DNA of 64,000 nucleotides from Lysinibacillus odysseyi 34hs-1 = NBRC 100172 (GCF_001591965.1 NZ_BCVX01000003.1:62001-126000); one strand, 5' to 3'; positions 18,623 to 25,929 are shown, counted from the first letter of the stretch. Made by a program: numbers and translations. Notes: generated by a model not told the origin, from the letters alone.

Positions 18623-19000
18623 TTTAGTCCTGGGGAGGGATTTTCTGAAGTAAGTCCTTTACCTATATTCGTACGGCTCCTGCAGTGCGTTTTATACATT
18701 GCGCATCCCTTTAGAATAAAGCTGAAGACACTATGGATATATGGATTATCCGTATACAATCAAACATAATTCTTACATTATTTCTTATCCCCTGCGCAAT
18801 CTGTAGTTCTTTTCCCCTTCATTAGACGAGGGTATTTGTAACTGCAGTTTTTCTTCCTAACCTATTCTATTTCAACAAAAATGGGGTACAAGCTGGGGTA
18901 CTCCGTTTTATGCAACAAATTACAAAGTAATATAGAAAATTTTTACAGAAAATTAAAAACCACTAAAACATTGATATATTTATATTTAGAGCAGCAAAAA
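18623..19000. other. Intergenic region, no gene seen
   Basis: Contains a short tandem pair TGGGGTAC at 18882-18889 and 18894-18901 (12-base period), a pattern also seen near phage or ICE attachment sites, but no integrase is present. Confidence 0.35.
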
Positions 19001-19030
19001 ACACCTGCCGTGTATACAGGTGTTCGAGTT
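19001..19030 (-). terminator. Rho-independent terminator of ypjP
   Basis: Seven-base stem ACACCTG/CAGGTGT with A- and T-rich flanks on both sides (TTTTTT after the stem on the minus strand), so it may work in both directions. Confidence 0.8.
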
Positions 19031-19033
19031 TTT

Positions 19034-19639
19034 TTAGGATAACCACTTCGGAGGTGTATTCTTGCTCCAGTAGATTTCACCGAGATCATAATGCTTAGCA
19101 AACTGATCTTCAAATGTATGATAGTGGAAATTGTAGTAGTAACCGTCATCAAGGCGATTTTCTGTCCGGACATGGAAGCGGATAACGTCTTTTTTCGTTT
19201 GTGAGTTTTTAATATGGAATATCTTTTCAGAATAATTGCCGCTTGGTTTCTCCGTAATTGACAACGAGCGCATTGTATCATTGTCAAGGCGTGCTACCGT
19301 GGACTCAATCGCTTCTTCCATTTTTGGGAATATACGCTCTTCAAAATCATCGCTAATTACGGGAGCGATACGTGTGCCAAATTTTATGTATGCCTGTTCT
19401 TTAGCTGCAGTTTTCATTGTCTGTACGAGCTGCTGCGGCTCATCTGCTGTTTCCTCCTGCATATCCGTAGACAGCTGATCAAGCTGAACCGCCGATGCAA
19501 CGTTATTACCATTTGGCGTATATGTTCGGAGTTCCTTGCCTTCCTCCAGGTGATTCCAAATCTCATGATTTGGTGCAATGATACCTAGTGTCAAAACGGC
19601 GACAGAGATCATGAGGCCTTTTTGTAACCATTTCTTCAT
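19034..19639 (-). CDS. ypjP: YpjP-like protein
   Basis: 201 residues. N-terminal hydrophobic segment (about 7-22, KGLMISVAVLTLGIIA) acts as a signal anchor; the rest is predicted to be extracytoplasmic. The C-terminus YDLGEIYWSKNTPPKWLS and NFHYHTFEDQFAKH match my recollection of the conserved YpjP family of Bacillus, whose function is unknown. I chose the ATG at 19639, which has GGTG nine bases upstream, over the ATG four codons earlier. Its place beside ypiP and brxA agrees with Bacillus gene order. Divergent from a 25-residue peptide gene. Confidence 0.75.
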   Translation of the reverse strand: MKKWLQKGLMISVAVLTLGIIAPNHEIWNHLEEGKELRTYTPNGNNVASAVQLDQLSTDMQEETADEPQQLVQTMKTAAKEQAYIKFGTRIAPVISDDFEERIFPKMEEAIESTVARLDNDTMRSLSITEKPSGNYSEKIFHIKNSQTKKDVIRFHVRTENRLDDGYYYNFHYHTFEDQFAKHYDLGEIYWSKNTPPKWLS

Positions 19640-19788
19640 AAATTTCACCATCCATTTATGTACATATTTCCAAGTTCATTCTATACTTAATTATACGTAT
19701 AATAGCTGAAAAGGTTTCATCTTTTTCTTATTCATTGTACAATATCTATGGACTTATATGTTTCTTTATTCAAGGGAGGTTTTTCTAA

Positions 19789-19866
19789 ATGAGCGGCACA
19801 TTCGCGATCAGTTTAGGCCTATTCTTAATGTTGGCTTACCTAACTTCATTATGCTTCACAGATTAA
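19789..19866 (+). CDS. 25-residue membrane peptide
   Basis: Short frame MSGTFAISLGLFLMLAYLTS LCFTD (shown in two parts) with a textbook AAGGGAGG ribosome binding site 9 bases upstream and a strong terminator immediately after the stop. One transmembrane helix covers nearly the whole peptide. Promoter region shared with divergent ypjP. The combination of site, start and terminator argues for a real small protein of unknown role. Confidence 0.65.
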   Translation: MSGTFAISLGLFLMLAYLTSLCFTD

Positions 19867-19872
19867 TCTCAA

Positions 19873-19905
19873 AAATCACCCAGGAAACCCTCGGGTGATT
19901 TTTCA
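19873..19905 (+). terminator. Rho-independent terminator of the 25-residue peptide gene
   Basis: Nine-base stem AAATCACCC/GGGTGATTT followed by TTTCATC; starts 7 bases after the stop codon. Confidence 0.8.
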
Positions 19906-19935
19906 TCCCCAAAGCAAAACTTCCTGGAATTGGTC

Positions 19936-20228
19936 AAGGGGCATCCTCATTTTCGAGGACGCCCCTTTAGTATTTAATAGATAGCCTGTTATTATAAATG
20001 TCATGTCTCAACCCGATCATCCGGGGAATTTTATTTATGTCGGGAGTCAATCCTCCCTGTGTTTAACCGCGGTAAAATTCCACTATTACTTTCTACAACT
20101 TAAGCAACGCAGTCCCAACCTTCTACTACGTCCTTGCTGCCCTTAAGCTAGCGCCAGTGTGAATAAGCTTCAACAAAAGCAACTAGTTAGAATGCCAATT
20201 TATATAACGAGCCATCTAAAATAGCACC
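19936..20228 (-). ncRNA. Candidate structured non-coding RNA, class not recognised
   Basis: A consensus promoter (20234-20262) fires into this stretch, which has no reading frame. The predicted 5' end (20199-20223) pairs with 19971-19999 in an imperfect 25-29 base closing stem. Inside are hairpins at 20025-20033/20073-20081 (nine perfect pairs, GGAATTTTA/TAAAATTCC) enclosing GGGAG/CTCCC (20042-20057), and at 20098-20147 (ACGTAG/CTGCGT with outer helices). A 13-pair hairpin at 19936-19967 follows and may be the 3' end, although no U tract comes after it. It is not tmRNA, RNase P, SRP RNA or 6S RNA by any motif I know. Confidence 0.6.
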
Positions 20229-20233
20229 ATAAT

Positions 20234-20262
20234 ATTATACCATAATCTCGAAAGCTTGTCAA
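20234..20262 (-). promoter_or_regulatory. Sigma-A consensus promoter
   Basis: TTGACA (20257-20262), exactly 17 bases, TATAAT (20234-20239), on the minus strand. Both hexamers match the consensus perfectly. It lies between the ypiP stop and the candidate RNA and faces away from ypiP, so the RNA has its own strong transcription. Confidence 0.85.
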
Positions 20263-20282
20263 TAAGCATAGAGATACACCCT

Positions 20283-21080
20283 TTAAATAGCCTTCTTTTT
20301 AATTATGTAGCCGTAATGAAATTTAGATGTCAGCCTAACATCACGCTGAAAGCCGAATTCATTAAACCAGCCAGAGCGGAAATGGGCTTTCAGAACAACG
20401 CGTCGTTTTGCTACGCGGACAGCCTCATCCACCCACTCTTTCGTCAATGCTAGATGCTCTCCTGCCTCTCGAAGCGTTTCGAAGTTATTGGACTCTTCAA
20501 TCACTTCTTCAAACATTGGATCTATATAGACGATATCAAACGAATGATCCGGCAAGGATTTTAAATAAGTGACTGCCTCACTGCATATCACTTGGATTTG
20601 GCGCATGCAGGCAGTAAGCGGGAGCTCCGAAGTATCATACGTCTGCATACCTCTTTCAACAATAAAGGCAACATTCCGATTCGCTTCGATACCAACGACT
20701 TTTCCTTTCTGACCTGCCGCAAAAGCCGCAACAAGGCTGTCCGAACCGATGCCTAATGTACAGTCCAGGAAGGAATCCCCCGGCATCAATTCACATGCTG
20801 CAATCATCGGGTCCATTTCCCCACGGTCAACCCGCTTTAAACGGAACGCTGCAGAGTTAGGATGAAAAAAGAAAGGCGCCGCAGCACCTTTCGGGTAGTA
20901 TTCATATCGTTCCTTGCCTGCCACGATGACATTCGCATCATATTCCTTGCTCATTTTTGCAACTGAGCGTTTTTTTCGCGGGACGAATTGGAGATTCAAA
21001 GCTTCACAGGCATCTTGTGCAAGCCGCTCAGAATACTCATCTGGTCTTCCCGCAGTCGTAACGATCGTTATTCCGCACAT
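20283..21080 (-). CDS. ypiP: Class I SAM-dependent methyltransferase, YpiP-like
   Basis: 265 residues. Rossmann methyltransferase with SAM motif I DSFLDCTLGIGSDSLVAAFA (about 102-121), acidic motif VVGIEANRN and a catalytic-type loop DIVYIDPMF (DPMF takes the place of a DPPY/NPPY motif). The N-terminal part has an extra domain (ITIVTTAGRPDEYSERLAQD). Related to RsmJ-type 16S rRNA methyltransferases by pattern; substrate not proven. Its ATG overlaps the end of brxA by 13 bases, so the two are translationally coupled. Confidence 0.82.
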   Translation of the reverse strand: MCGITIVTTAGRPDEYSERLAQDACEALNLQFVPRKKRSVAKMSKEYDANVIVAGKERYEYYPKGAAAPFFFHPNSAAFRLKRVDRGEMDPMIAACELMPGDSFLDCTLGIGSDSLVAAFAAGQKGKVVGIEANRNVAFIVERGMQTYDTSELPLTACMRQIQVICSEAVTYLKSLPDHSFDIVYIDPMFEEVIEESNNFETLREAGEHLALTKEWVDEAVRVAKRRVVLKAHFRSGWFNEFGFQRDVRLTSKFHYGYIIKKKAI

Positions 21081-21499
21081 ACTTGCTTTAATACATCTGC
21101 GATATGGTCACGGATTTGTTCCATTGGGAAGCCTTCAATATTTTCGCGGGGAATGAAATATGCCAGTTCCCCACCCTTTAAGATAGCCATCGAAGGAGAA
21201 CTTGGCGGCACATCCTCAAAGAAAGCACGCATTGTTGCTGTTGCTTCAGGATCCTGTCCTGCAAAAACCGTCACTAAATTATCCGGTTTTACCATTTCGA
21301 TTGCTTCACGGGCAGCCGGACGAGCAAGCCCTGCAGCACATCCGCATACCGAGTTGATGACAACTAGAGAAACTCCTTGTGCCGTCGCCATAAATTCATT
21401 CACTTCATCTGCATTTGTCAGCTCGGTAAAGCCTGCATCCGTCAGTTCTGTACGCATTGGCATCGTTACTTGACGCATATATTCTTCGTAAGCGTTCAT
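21068..21499 (-). CDS. brxA: Bacilliredoxin, BrxA/BrxB (YphP/YqiW) family
   Basis: Removes bacillithiol from S-bacillithiolated proteins in the cytoplasm. 143 residues with the family CGC active site in VVINSVCGCAAGLARPAARE (about 53-56) and conserved GQDPEATATMRAFF, PPSSPSMAILKGGELAYFIP and HIADVLKQVC. I chose ATG at 21499, which has AGAGGGCG six bases upstream, rather than the frame's first ATG six codons earlier. Operon with ypiP. Gene order points to BrxA rather than BrxB, with moderate certainty. Confidence 0.9.
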   Translation of the reverse strand: MNAYEEYMRQVTMPMRTELTDAGFTELTNADEVNEFMATAQGVSLVVINSVCGCAAGLARPAAREAIEMVKPDNLVTVFAGQDPEATATMRAFFEDVPPSSPSMAILKGGELAYFIPRENIEGFPMEQIRDHIADVLKQVCAE

Positions 21500-21732
21500 A
21501 TTTTCGCCCTCTTTCATTTATATTCGCAACGCTTATTATATCAAGGTTTTTCCCACATGTACAAAGATTGGATTTCGTGAGCTTCCGGATTTTTTCAGAA
21601 TTTATGTTATCTTTTTGTGACTTTTTTGCTTTTCGAAAAATTACCCTTTTCAAAAATGCAGCGGATGCGTTTTTTTATTAGGTGGAAAGTAAATAAATCG
21701 AGCACAAAAAAATCCCACCACCAATTATGAAG

Positions 21733-21820
21733 CGACCCCTAAAAGTTAGACATGGTTATTTTAGGAAGCTTGGGTAAATTGAGTTCGCCTTAAGGCAGAC
21801 TTTTTTCTTAAGAAAAGTTT
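21733..21820 (+). repeat. Insertion-sequence end remnant, copy A
   Basis: Starts CGACCCCTAAAAGTTAGACA, then GGAAGCTTGGGTAAATTGAG, TTCGCCTTAAGGC and a T run. The same 85-90 bases recur at 25497-25590 in the same direction. The opening is typical of IS3-family ends as I recall them. No transposase gene is next to it, so this is a solo end or a small non-autonomous relative. Confidence 0.6.
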
Positions 21821-22222
21821 TTTTACATCCCTTCTAAGCACTCTCAGACGAAGAGAAAAATAAATAGTCAGAGCTTTCTACGTTCGTTCTGTTTAAAAGC
21901 TGTTATAGCTTAAGAATAAAATTTGATCAAAAACAACTCACAGACCCATATTTTAAGTTAAATGAAAAGAACCCGTTTTGAAAAAAGTTTGCTCAAAACG
22001 GATTAATTCTTTGGGAAACGATATGATATTTTTATATAAAAGTTTGATAATTTCTTTTTGCTGATCTTCAACAATCGCGCCCGTTTGTTGAAGAAGGTTA
22101 TTCAACTAAAGCACCCGTTACTTTAAGTACATTTATTTATTCACAAAGTAATCTTTTTTACAGGTCATTTAGTGGTAGCCCCAGGAAAATGCGAATTTAC
22201 AACGTTAAGCAAATTCAAACAT
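21821..22222. other. Gene-free stretch with degraded repeats
   Basis: Holds the inverted pair CTTCAACA/TGTTGAAG (22066-22093) and, at 22098-22131, TTATTCAACTAAAGCACCCG followed by TTACTTTAAGTAC, a motif that recurs in altered form at 28108-28138. No coding potential seen. Confidence 0.45.
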
Positions 22223-22264
22223 AAAAAAGTCGAATTCCCTGTCCTTTAAGGAAACGACTTTTTT
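22223..22264 (-). terminator. Rho-independent terminator of the second SDR gene
   Basis: AAAAAAGTCG pairs with CGACTTTTTT, enclosing TTCC/GGAA; poly-T follows on either strand, so it may be bidirectional. Lies 70 bases past the SDR stop. Confidence 0.8.
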
Positions 22265-22333
22265 ATACGACTTCTTCAAGTAAATCCCCATTAACCTTTT
22301 TTGGGGACTATTTGTAATCTCTGCGCAGTGAAA

Positions 22334-23080
22334 TTATACCTGTGCTAGCCCACCATCTACGAACAATTCAACACCCGTCAAGTAACTGCTTTCGTCTGAA
22401 GCAAGGAAAGATACAGCGTTTGCTACTTCTTCAGGTGTCCCAACTTTTCCAGCTGGAACAGTATTTCTGCTATTTTCCAGTACCGCTTCAAGTGCATCAC
22501 CAAAAAGCTCATCGTATGCAGGTGTAAGAATACCTCCTGGACTAACCACATTTATACGGATTTCAGTACCTTTTAGGTCGAGAATCCAGTTGCGAACTAG
22601 TGCTCTTAATGCTGCTTTAGATGCTCCATATACACTAAACGCTGGGTTGCCAATTGATCCAGCAGTAGAGCCCGTTACAATAATAGAACCTACTTTGTCC
22701 GGGAATAGTGATAACGCTTTTTGAACAGTAAAGATGGTTCCTTTAACGTTAATGTCGAACGTTCTATCAACCTGCTCTTCAGTAATTTCACCTAATGGAA
22801 GGAAGTTGCCGGTGCCTGCATTAGCAAAAAGTATGTCCAACTTACCTTTTTCCTGCTTTATAATGTCATATAGTTTGTCTAAGTCTTCAAGCTTAGAAAT
22901 ATCACCTTGAACACCGGTTACGTTCTTGCCAATTTGGTTAACAGCTTTATCAAGTTCGTTTTGTCTTCGTCCCGTGATATAAACATATGCACCTTCGTTT
23001 ACAAATTTTTGTGCTGTAGCAAGACCAATCCCACTTGTTCCACCCGTTACAAGCGCTATTTTACCTTCAAATTTACCCAT
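22334..23080 (-). CDS. Short-chain dehydrogenase/reductase, HxlR-linked
   Basis: SDR oxidoreductase of 248 residues. Cofactor motif [16 protein letters not shown] (residues 9-24), FANAGTGN, catalytic Ser in [11 protein letters not shown], active-site YGASK, then [14 protein letters not shown] and C-terminal [14 protein letters not shown] follows AAAGGAG by 8 bases. Divergent from an HxlR regulator 167 bases away. SDR/HxlR pairs are commonly induced by quinone or aldehyde stress; for this one that is inferred from the pairing only. Confidence 0.92.
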   Translation of the reverse strand: MGKFEGKIALVTGGTSGIGLATAQKFVNEGAYVYITGRRQNELDKAVNQIGKNVTGVQGDISKLEDLDKLYDIIKQEKGKLDILFANAGTGNFLPLGEITEEQVDRTFDINVKGTIFTVQKALSLFPDKVGSIIVTGSTAGSIGNPAFSVYGASKAALRALVRNWILDLKGTEIRINVVSPGGILTPAYDELFGDALEAVLENSRNTVPAGKVGTPEEVANAVSFLASDESSYLTGVELFVDGGLAQV

Positions 23081-23117
23081 ACTAACACTCCTTTAGAATT
23101 AATTTTATTTTATATCT

Positions 23118-23133
23118 AGTACCTTTAAGTACT
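23118..23133. promoter_or_regulatory. Possible HxlR operator
   Basis: AGTACCTTTAAGTACT, two GTAC units six bases apart, in the region between SDR and hxlR. Similar dyads carry HxlR proteins elsewhere, but the match is weak. Confidence 0.3.
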
Positions 23134-23247
23134 TGATGAATAACTTACAAGATATAGTATCCTTCAATAGGCACATTATCGGAAGTACCCACTTTTTTGT
23201 GATATAGTAACTAAAAAGTAATAAATGTGGAATGGAGAGCTTTAGAC

Positions 23248-23607
23248 ATGAAAAAATTTAGTTGTGGGTTTGAAGTGACAAAGGAAGTTATTGGCGGAAA
23301 ATGGAAAGGTCTTGTATTACACTTTTTAATGAATGGACCAAAGAGAACGAGTGAATTACAGCGCATTATCCCGAATATAACTCAGAAAATGCTGATTCAA
23401 ACACTTAGAGAGCTTGAAGCCAGTGGACTTGTGAGCAGAAAGATGTATAATCAAGTACCGCCGAAGGTTGAATATTCATCCACTGAACTTGGAGAATCTC
23501 TTAAACCTATCTTGCAGGAGCTCTGTCAATGGGGAGGCCATTATGCGGAGCAAAAGTATGCAGAAGGTGAATATGAAATTGTACAACCAGAACAAGTTTC
23601 GTATTAA
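23248..23607 (+). CDS. HxlR-family (winged helix) regulator
   Basis: 119 residues, a single winged-helix HxlR/YodB-type domain: CGFEVTKEVIGGKWKGLVLH, RTSELQRIIPNITQKMLIQT, LRELEASGLVSRKMYNQVPP and KVEYSSTELGESLKPILQEL. Cys6 is at the position used for redox sensing in YodB-type proteins, followed by few other cysteines. I chose ATG 23248 because GGAGAG is 8 bases upstream; the GTG seven codons earlier has no site. Probably controls the divergent SDR gene. Confidence 0.9.
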   Translation: MKKFSCGFEVTKEVIGGKWKGLVLHFLMNGPKRTSELQRIIPNITQKMLIQTLRELEASGLVSRKMYNQVPPKVEYSSTELGESLKPILQELCQWGGHYAEQKYAEGEYEIVQPEQVSY

Positions 23608-23759
23608 AAATAATATAATTTCATAGATATATATGTATTAGTCATCTTAATCAATACCTTCAGAATAAGGTTTAGGAATACTTGAACGCACTATCGAGAG
23701 ATAAATATACATAATGTAATACAACATTACCTAGCAGACGGAGGACTACTTTAGATTAG

Positions 23760-23870
23760 ATGATTCTTCTTATTATTTTAACTTACTTAATTCCTATAGT
23801 ATTTGTAGTTTGGTATCTGATATATTTTCTAAAATTACAAAAAGAGAATATTAAAAACTATTCCAGATAA
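23760..23870 (+). CDS. 36-residue membrane peptide
   Basis: Frame MILLIILTYLIPIVFVVWYL IYFLKLQKENIKNYSR (in two parts): one transmembrane helix and a basic tail. A GGAGG lies 15 bases upstream, somewhat far, and a strong terminator follows 16 bases after the stop, which supports a short transcription unit. Function unknown. Confidence 0.5.
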   Translation: MILLIILTYLIPIVFVVWYLIYFLKLQKENIKNYSR

Positions 23871-23886
23871 ACTTGATAATATTAAG

Positions 23887-23914
23887 AAATAGTCGAGATA
23901 AACTCGGCTATTTT
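23887..23914 (+). terminator. Rho-independent terminator
   Basis: Eleven-pair stem AAATAGTCGAG/CTCGGCTATTT (one G-T pair) with a short loop, followed by TTTTC. Confidence 0.7.
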
Positions 23915-24009
23915 CATTGTTTAAACTTTCTCTTGTTATTCAATTATCCTGCCCCTTTAGCAACATAAAGAAAAAGCCTTACCTTTTATTAAGGAAAGCC
24001 ACAATTTAA

Positions 24010-24188
24010 TTATTCCTGACGTAATATCTTTTGAAACATTCTCGGTTGATGTTTTTCAAAACCTTTTATCATTTCTTTTCCCAAAAAAGTGATGGTTCCT
24101 TCCCAAGAGTGTCCCAATAATCCCCATTCAAAATTTTATGAACAAAAAAGTAATAATCACCGTTTGGAAAGATGGTACTGTCCATCCA
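24010..24188 (-). pseudogene. DUF2716-like gene remnant with frameshift
   Basis: One minus-strand frame gives WMDSTIFPNGDYYFFVHK and, after a frame change near 24139-24150, the next gives NFEWGLLGHSWEGTITFLGK, EMIKGFEKHQPRMFQKILRQ, E and TAA. GDYYFF followed by WGxLGHxWE is the pattern I recall for the C-terminus of DUF2716 proteins. Everything upstream is lost. A short plus-strand frame (MNKKVIITVWKDG) over the same bases is judged accidental. Confidence 0.5.
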
Positions 24189-24298
24189 TCAAACTCACTT
24201 AAGGGTTGAAAGAAGTTGACGCTCAAATTAAAGCGCAGCAGTACCAAACTAAGGAAAGAAATAAAGATCAATCTCGTTAAATATAAGCAGAAAAAGTT

Positions 24299-24325
24299 CG
24301 CCTTAAGGCGAACTTTTTTTCTTAA
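24299..24325 (+). repeat. Partial third copy of the IS-end hairpin
   Basis: GTTCGCCTTAAGGCGAAC followed by TTTTTTTCTTAA, the same inner part as in the copies at 21733 and 25497. It can also serve as a terminator for plus-strand transcripts. Confidence 0.6.
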
Positions 24326-24375
24326 TAAAGTGTAGTGAAATAGATAATTATAGGTTTTTAAACGTAATTCCTAAA

Positions 24376-25290
24376 TTAATTTTCTACAGTGTCTTCACTA
24401 AAAAAGTTTTGTCTCTTATTTTTCCTTACTTTTAACATTTGAGGTATGAAAATACCGGATAAAATGCAAACAATTCCAATCCATTGTAAAGGCGATACGA
24501 ATTCATTGAGAAGTGTAATAGAAGCGATAACTGCTGTTGGGAGTTCGGCAGCTCCTAAAATTGTTGCAAGGCCTGTCCCTACTTTTGGTACACCAATGGA
24601 AAAACATATGCCTGGTATAACAACTCCAAAGAAACCTAAAATTAAAGCATATTTCCATAATCCAGCTTGCAATGTGCCATTAATCAAGTATGTTGGGGGA
24701 TATATTAAACAAACAAAGAGTGTTGCACTTGTTGCCATAAGAAAGCTTTTTGAAATGATTGGAACTTCGGTAGATACACGTCCACTTGCAAAGAAATAAA
24801 AGGAAAAAGTTATAGCTGCTAATAAACCAAAGGTTATTCCTTTGATAGATAATTGATCTCCCGAACCCTCAAATATCCCCCCTGCAAATACCGTTCCTAC
24901 TAATAAGATGAGAATGGACAATAACTTTTCGCGACTTGGAAAAGTTTTATTAGCAATTGCTTCAATTAGTACGCCCATCCAAGTGAATTGAAATAACAAT
25001 ACAATAGCAATGGATGCAGGTAGTTCTTTTACACAAAGCCCGTAAAAAATACTTGTTAAACTCATTGTTGTCCCAACCGCTAACAACGATAATATATTTT
25101 TTAAGGATACTTTATAACGGGAAAAGGTAAGAACGAGTAATAATAGACCAAACCAACCAAATACAAATTGTCCACTTAAAAGTTCAGGAAAAGAAAATCC
25201 ATTTGAAAATCCGATTTTAAGAATGGAAGATAGGACCCCATAGCTACAGGCACCTAATAAAATCACTAAAGAAAACTTCAATTTAATCAA
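24376..25290 (-). CDS. EamA/DMT-family transporter behind a regulatory leader
   Basis: Membrane permease of 304 residues, ten predicted helices in two EamA repeats. Seen: LVILLGACSYGVLSSILKIG, TSIFYGLCVKELPASIAIVL, LLFQFTWMGVLIEAIANK and, in the second half, AAELPTAVIASITLLNE. I chose TTG at 25288-25290 because AGGAGGG lies six bases upstream; the frame is open for 40 further codons, but that part is the structured leader. The substrate is unknown; since the leader looks like a riboswitch, the ligand may be the exported compound. Confidence 0.88.
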   Translation of the reverse strand: MIKLKFSLVILLGACSYGVLSSILKIGFSNGFSFPELLSGQFVFGWFGLLLLVLTFSRYKVSLKNILSLLAVGTTMSLTSIFYGLCVKELPASIAIVLLFQFTWMGVLIEAIANKTFPSREKLLSILILLVGTVFAGGIFEGSGDQLSIKGITFGLLAAITFSFYFFASGRVSTEVPIISKSFLMATSATLFVCLIYPPTYLINGTLQAGLWKYALILGFFGVVIPGICFSIGVPKVGTGLATILGAAELPTAVIASITLLNEFVSPLQWIGIVCILSGIFIPQMLKVRKNKRQNFFSEDTVEN

Positions 25291-25303
25291 AAAAATCCCT
25301 CCT

Positions 25304-25413
25304 AAAAATATAAAAGCCCGTCGTCTATAAATAGACGACGGGCGAATGAAACAGAGAATAAACTCTACAAAATTCCGCCACTCACGAATGCGTGTGAGTT
25401 TGCTTATCAAATT
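25304..25413 (-). promoter_or_regulatory. Candidate riboswitch/attenuator leader of the DMT transporter
   Basis: About 110 nt between promoter and start. In transcript order: P1 ACTCAC/GTGAGT (25380-25399); P2 GGCGGAAT/ATTCGCC (25341-25379) enclosing AGAG/CTCT; then a perfect 13-pair terminator hairpin (25316-25343) followed by TTTTATATTTTT. The 3' strand of P2 and the 5' strand of the terminator share the bases at 25341-25343, so the two cannot both form fully. That is the layout of a transcriptional riboswitch. I do not recognise the aptamer. GTGGCGGAATTTTGTAGAG resembles the start of tRNA-Leu (D-arm side), perhaps by chance. Confidence 0.65.
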
Positions 25414-25419
25414 ATTAGA

Positions 25420-25448
25420 ATCTTACACTATGTTTTTTCAGATGTCAA
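25420..25448 (-). promoter_or_regulatory. Sigma-A promoter of the DMT transporter leader
   Basis: TTGACA (25443-25448), 17 bases, TAAGAT (25420-25425) on the minus strand. Transcription would start near 25413, giving a leader of about 125 nt. Confidence 0.8.
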
Positions 25449-25496
25449 CAACCTTATTATCACTTTACGTAAGTATAAAAGTTCCCAAACCTGAAG

Positions 25497-25590
25497 TGCC
25501 CCCTAAAAGTGAGACACGGTTACTTTAGGAAGCTTGGGTAAATTGAGTTCGCCTTAAGGCGGACTTTTTTTCTTAAGAAACAAGTTTTTA
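25497..25590 (+). repeat. Insertion-sequence end remnant, copy B
   Basis: TGCCCCCTAAAAGTGAGACA, then GGAAGCTTGGGTAAATTGAG, TTCGCCTTAAGGCGGAC and a T run. Nearly identical to copy A at 21733 and in the same direction, so a 3.8-kb segment is bracketed by direct repeats. Confidence 0.6.
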
Positions 25591-25699
25591 AGCTTTCCCT
25601 CACTGTTTTAAAGAGGTCCAGACACATTGGGATCAGGAGCAGCTATACATCTATTAAGTTTTTATATTCCACGCATTTAAAAGCCCTTTTCCAACATTC

Positions 25700-25726
25700 A
25701 AAAGATAAAAGATAAAAGATAAAAGA
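25700..25726. repeat. Microsatellite, heptamer AAAAGAT
   Basis: Three tandem AAAAGAT units plus a partial fourth, directly ahead of the GC-rich hairpin island. Confidence 0.8.
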
Positions 25727-25727
25727 G

Positions 25728-25844
25728 CTTCAGGGCGGCAGCACTAAATGGCTCGATAACGACGGACTCTACGGCTCATGCTTAGCCAACACTCCGTAGG
25801 TTCCTGATCCCTTTGCCTGGCGGCACGTACCCCACGTGCTGAAG
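25728..25844. repeat. GC-rich island with nested hairpins, possible structured RNA or mobile repeat
   Basis: CTTCAG (25728) pairs with CTGAAG (25839-25844) and encloses CTACGG/CCGTAG (25769-25799), an inner GGCT/AGCC, and GCACGT/ACGTGC (25823-25839, sharing one base with the outer stem). The stretch is clearly richer in G and C than its surroundings. No supported reading frame. The strand cannot be decided. It may be one copy of a repeat family of the genus. Confidence 0.45.
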
Positions 25845-25929
25845 ATCCTTCAAGCCCAAACCCCAAAAACCGAAAAAAGGAACATTTCTACGCTGGAAAT
25901 GGCGTTGTTTTGCTCCTTAATTTTCTCAT

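Noticed and set aside
20000-20230. T-box or known riboswitch reading of the structured RNA
   Set aside because: It contains ACCGCGG, but not the full T-box AGGGTGGTACCGCG context, and no downstream gene in the right direction within reach that it could control.
24055-24205. Plus-strand short frame beginning MNKKVIITVWKDG
   Set aside because: Overlaps the opposite-strand DUF2716-like remnant, which has the better family pattern; it ends after 23 codons.
25288-25410. 40-codon N-terminal extension of the DMT transporter
   Set aside because: It runs through the terminator and P1/P2 hairpins; the TTG with AGGAGGG at proper spacing is a better start and gives the normal family length.
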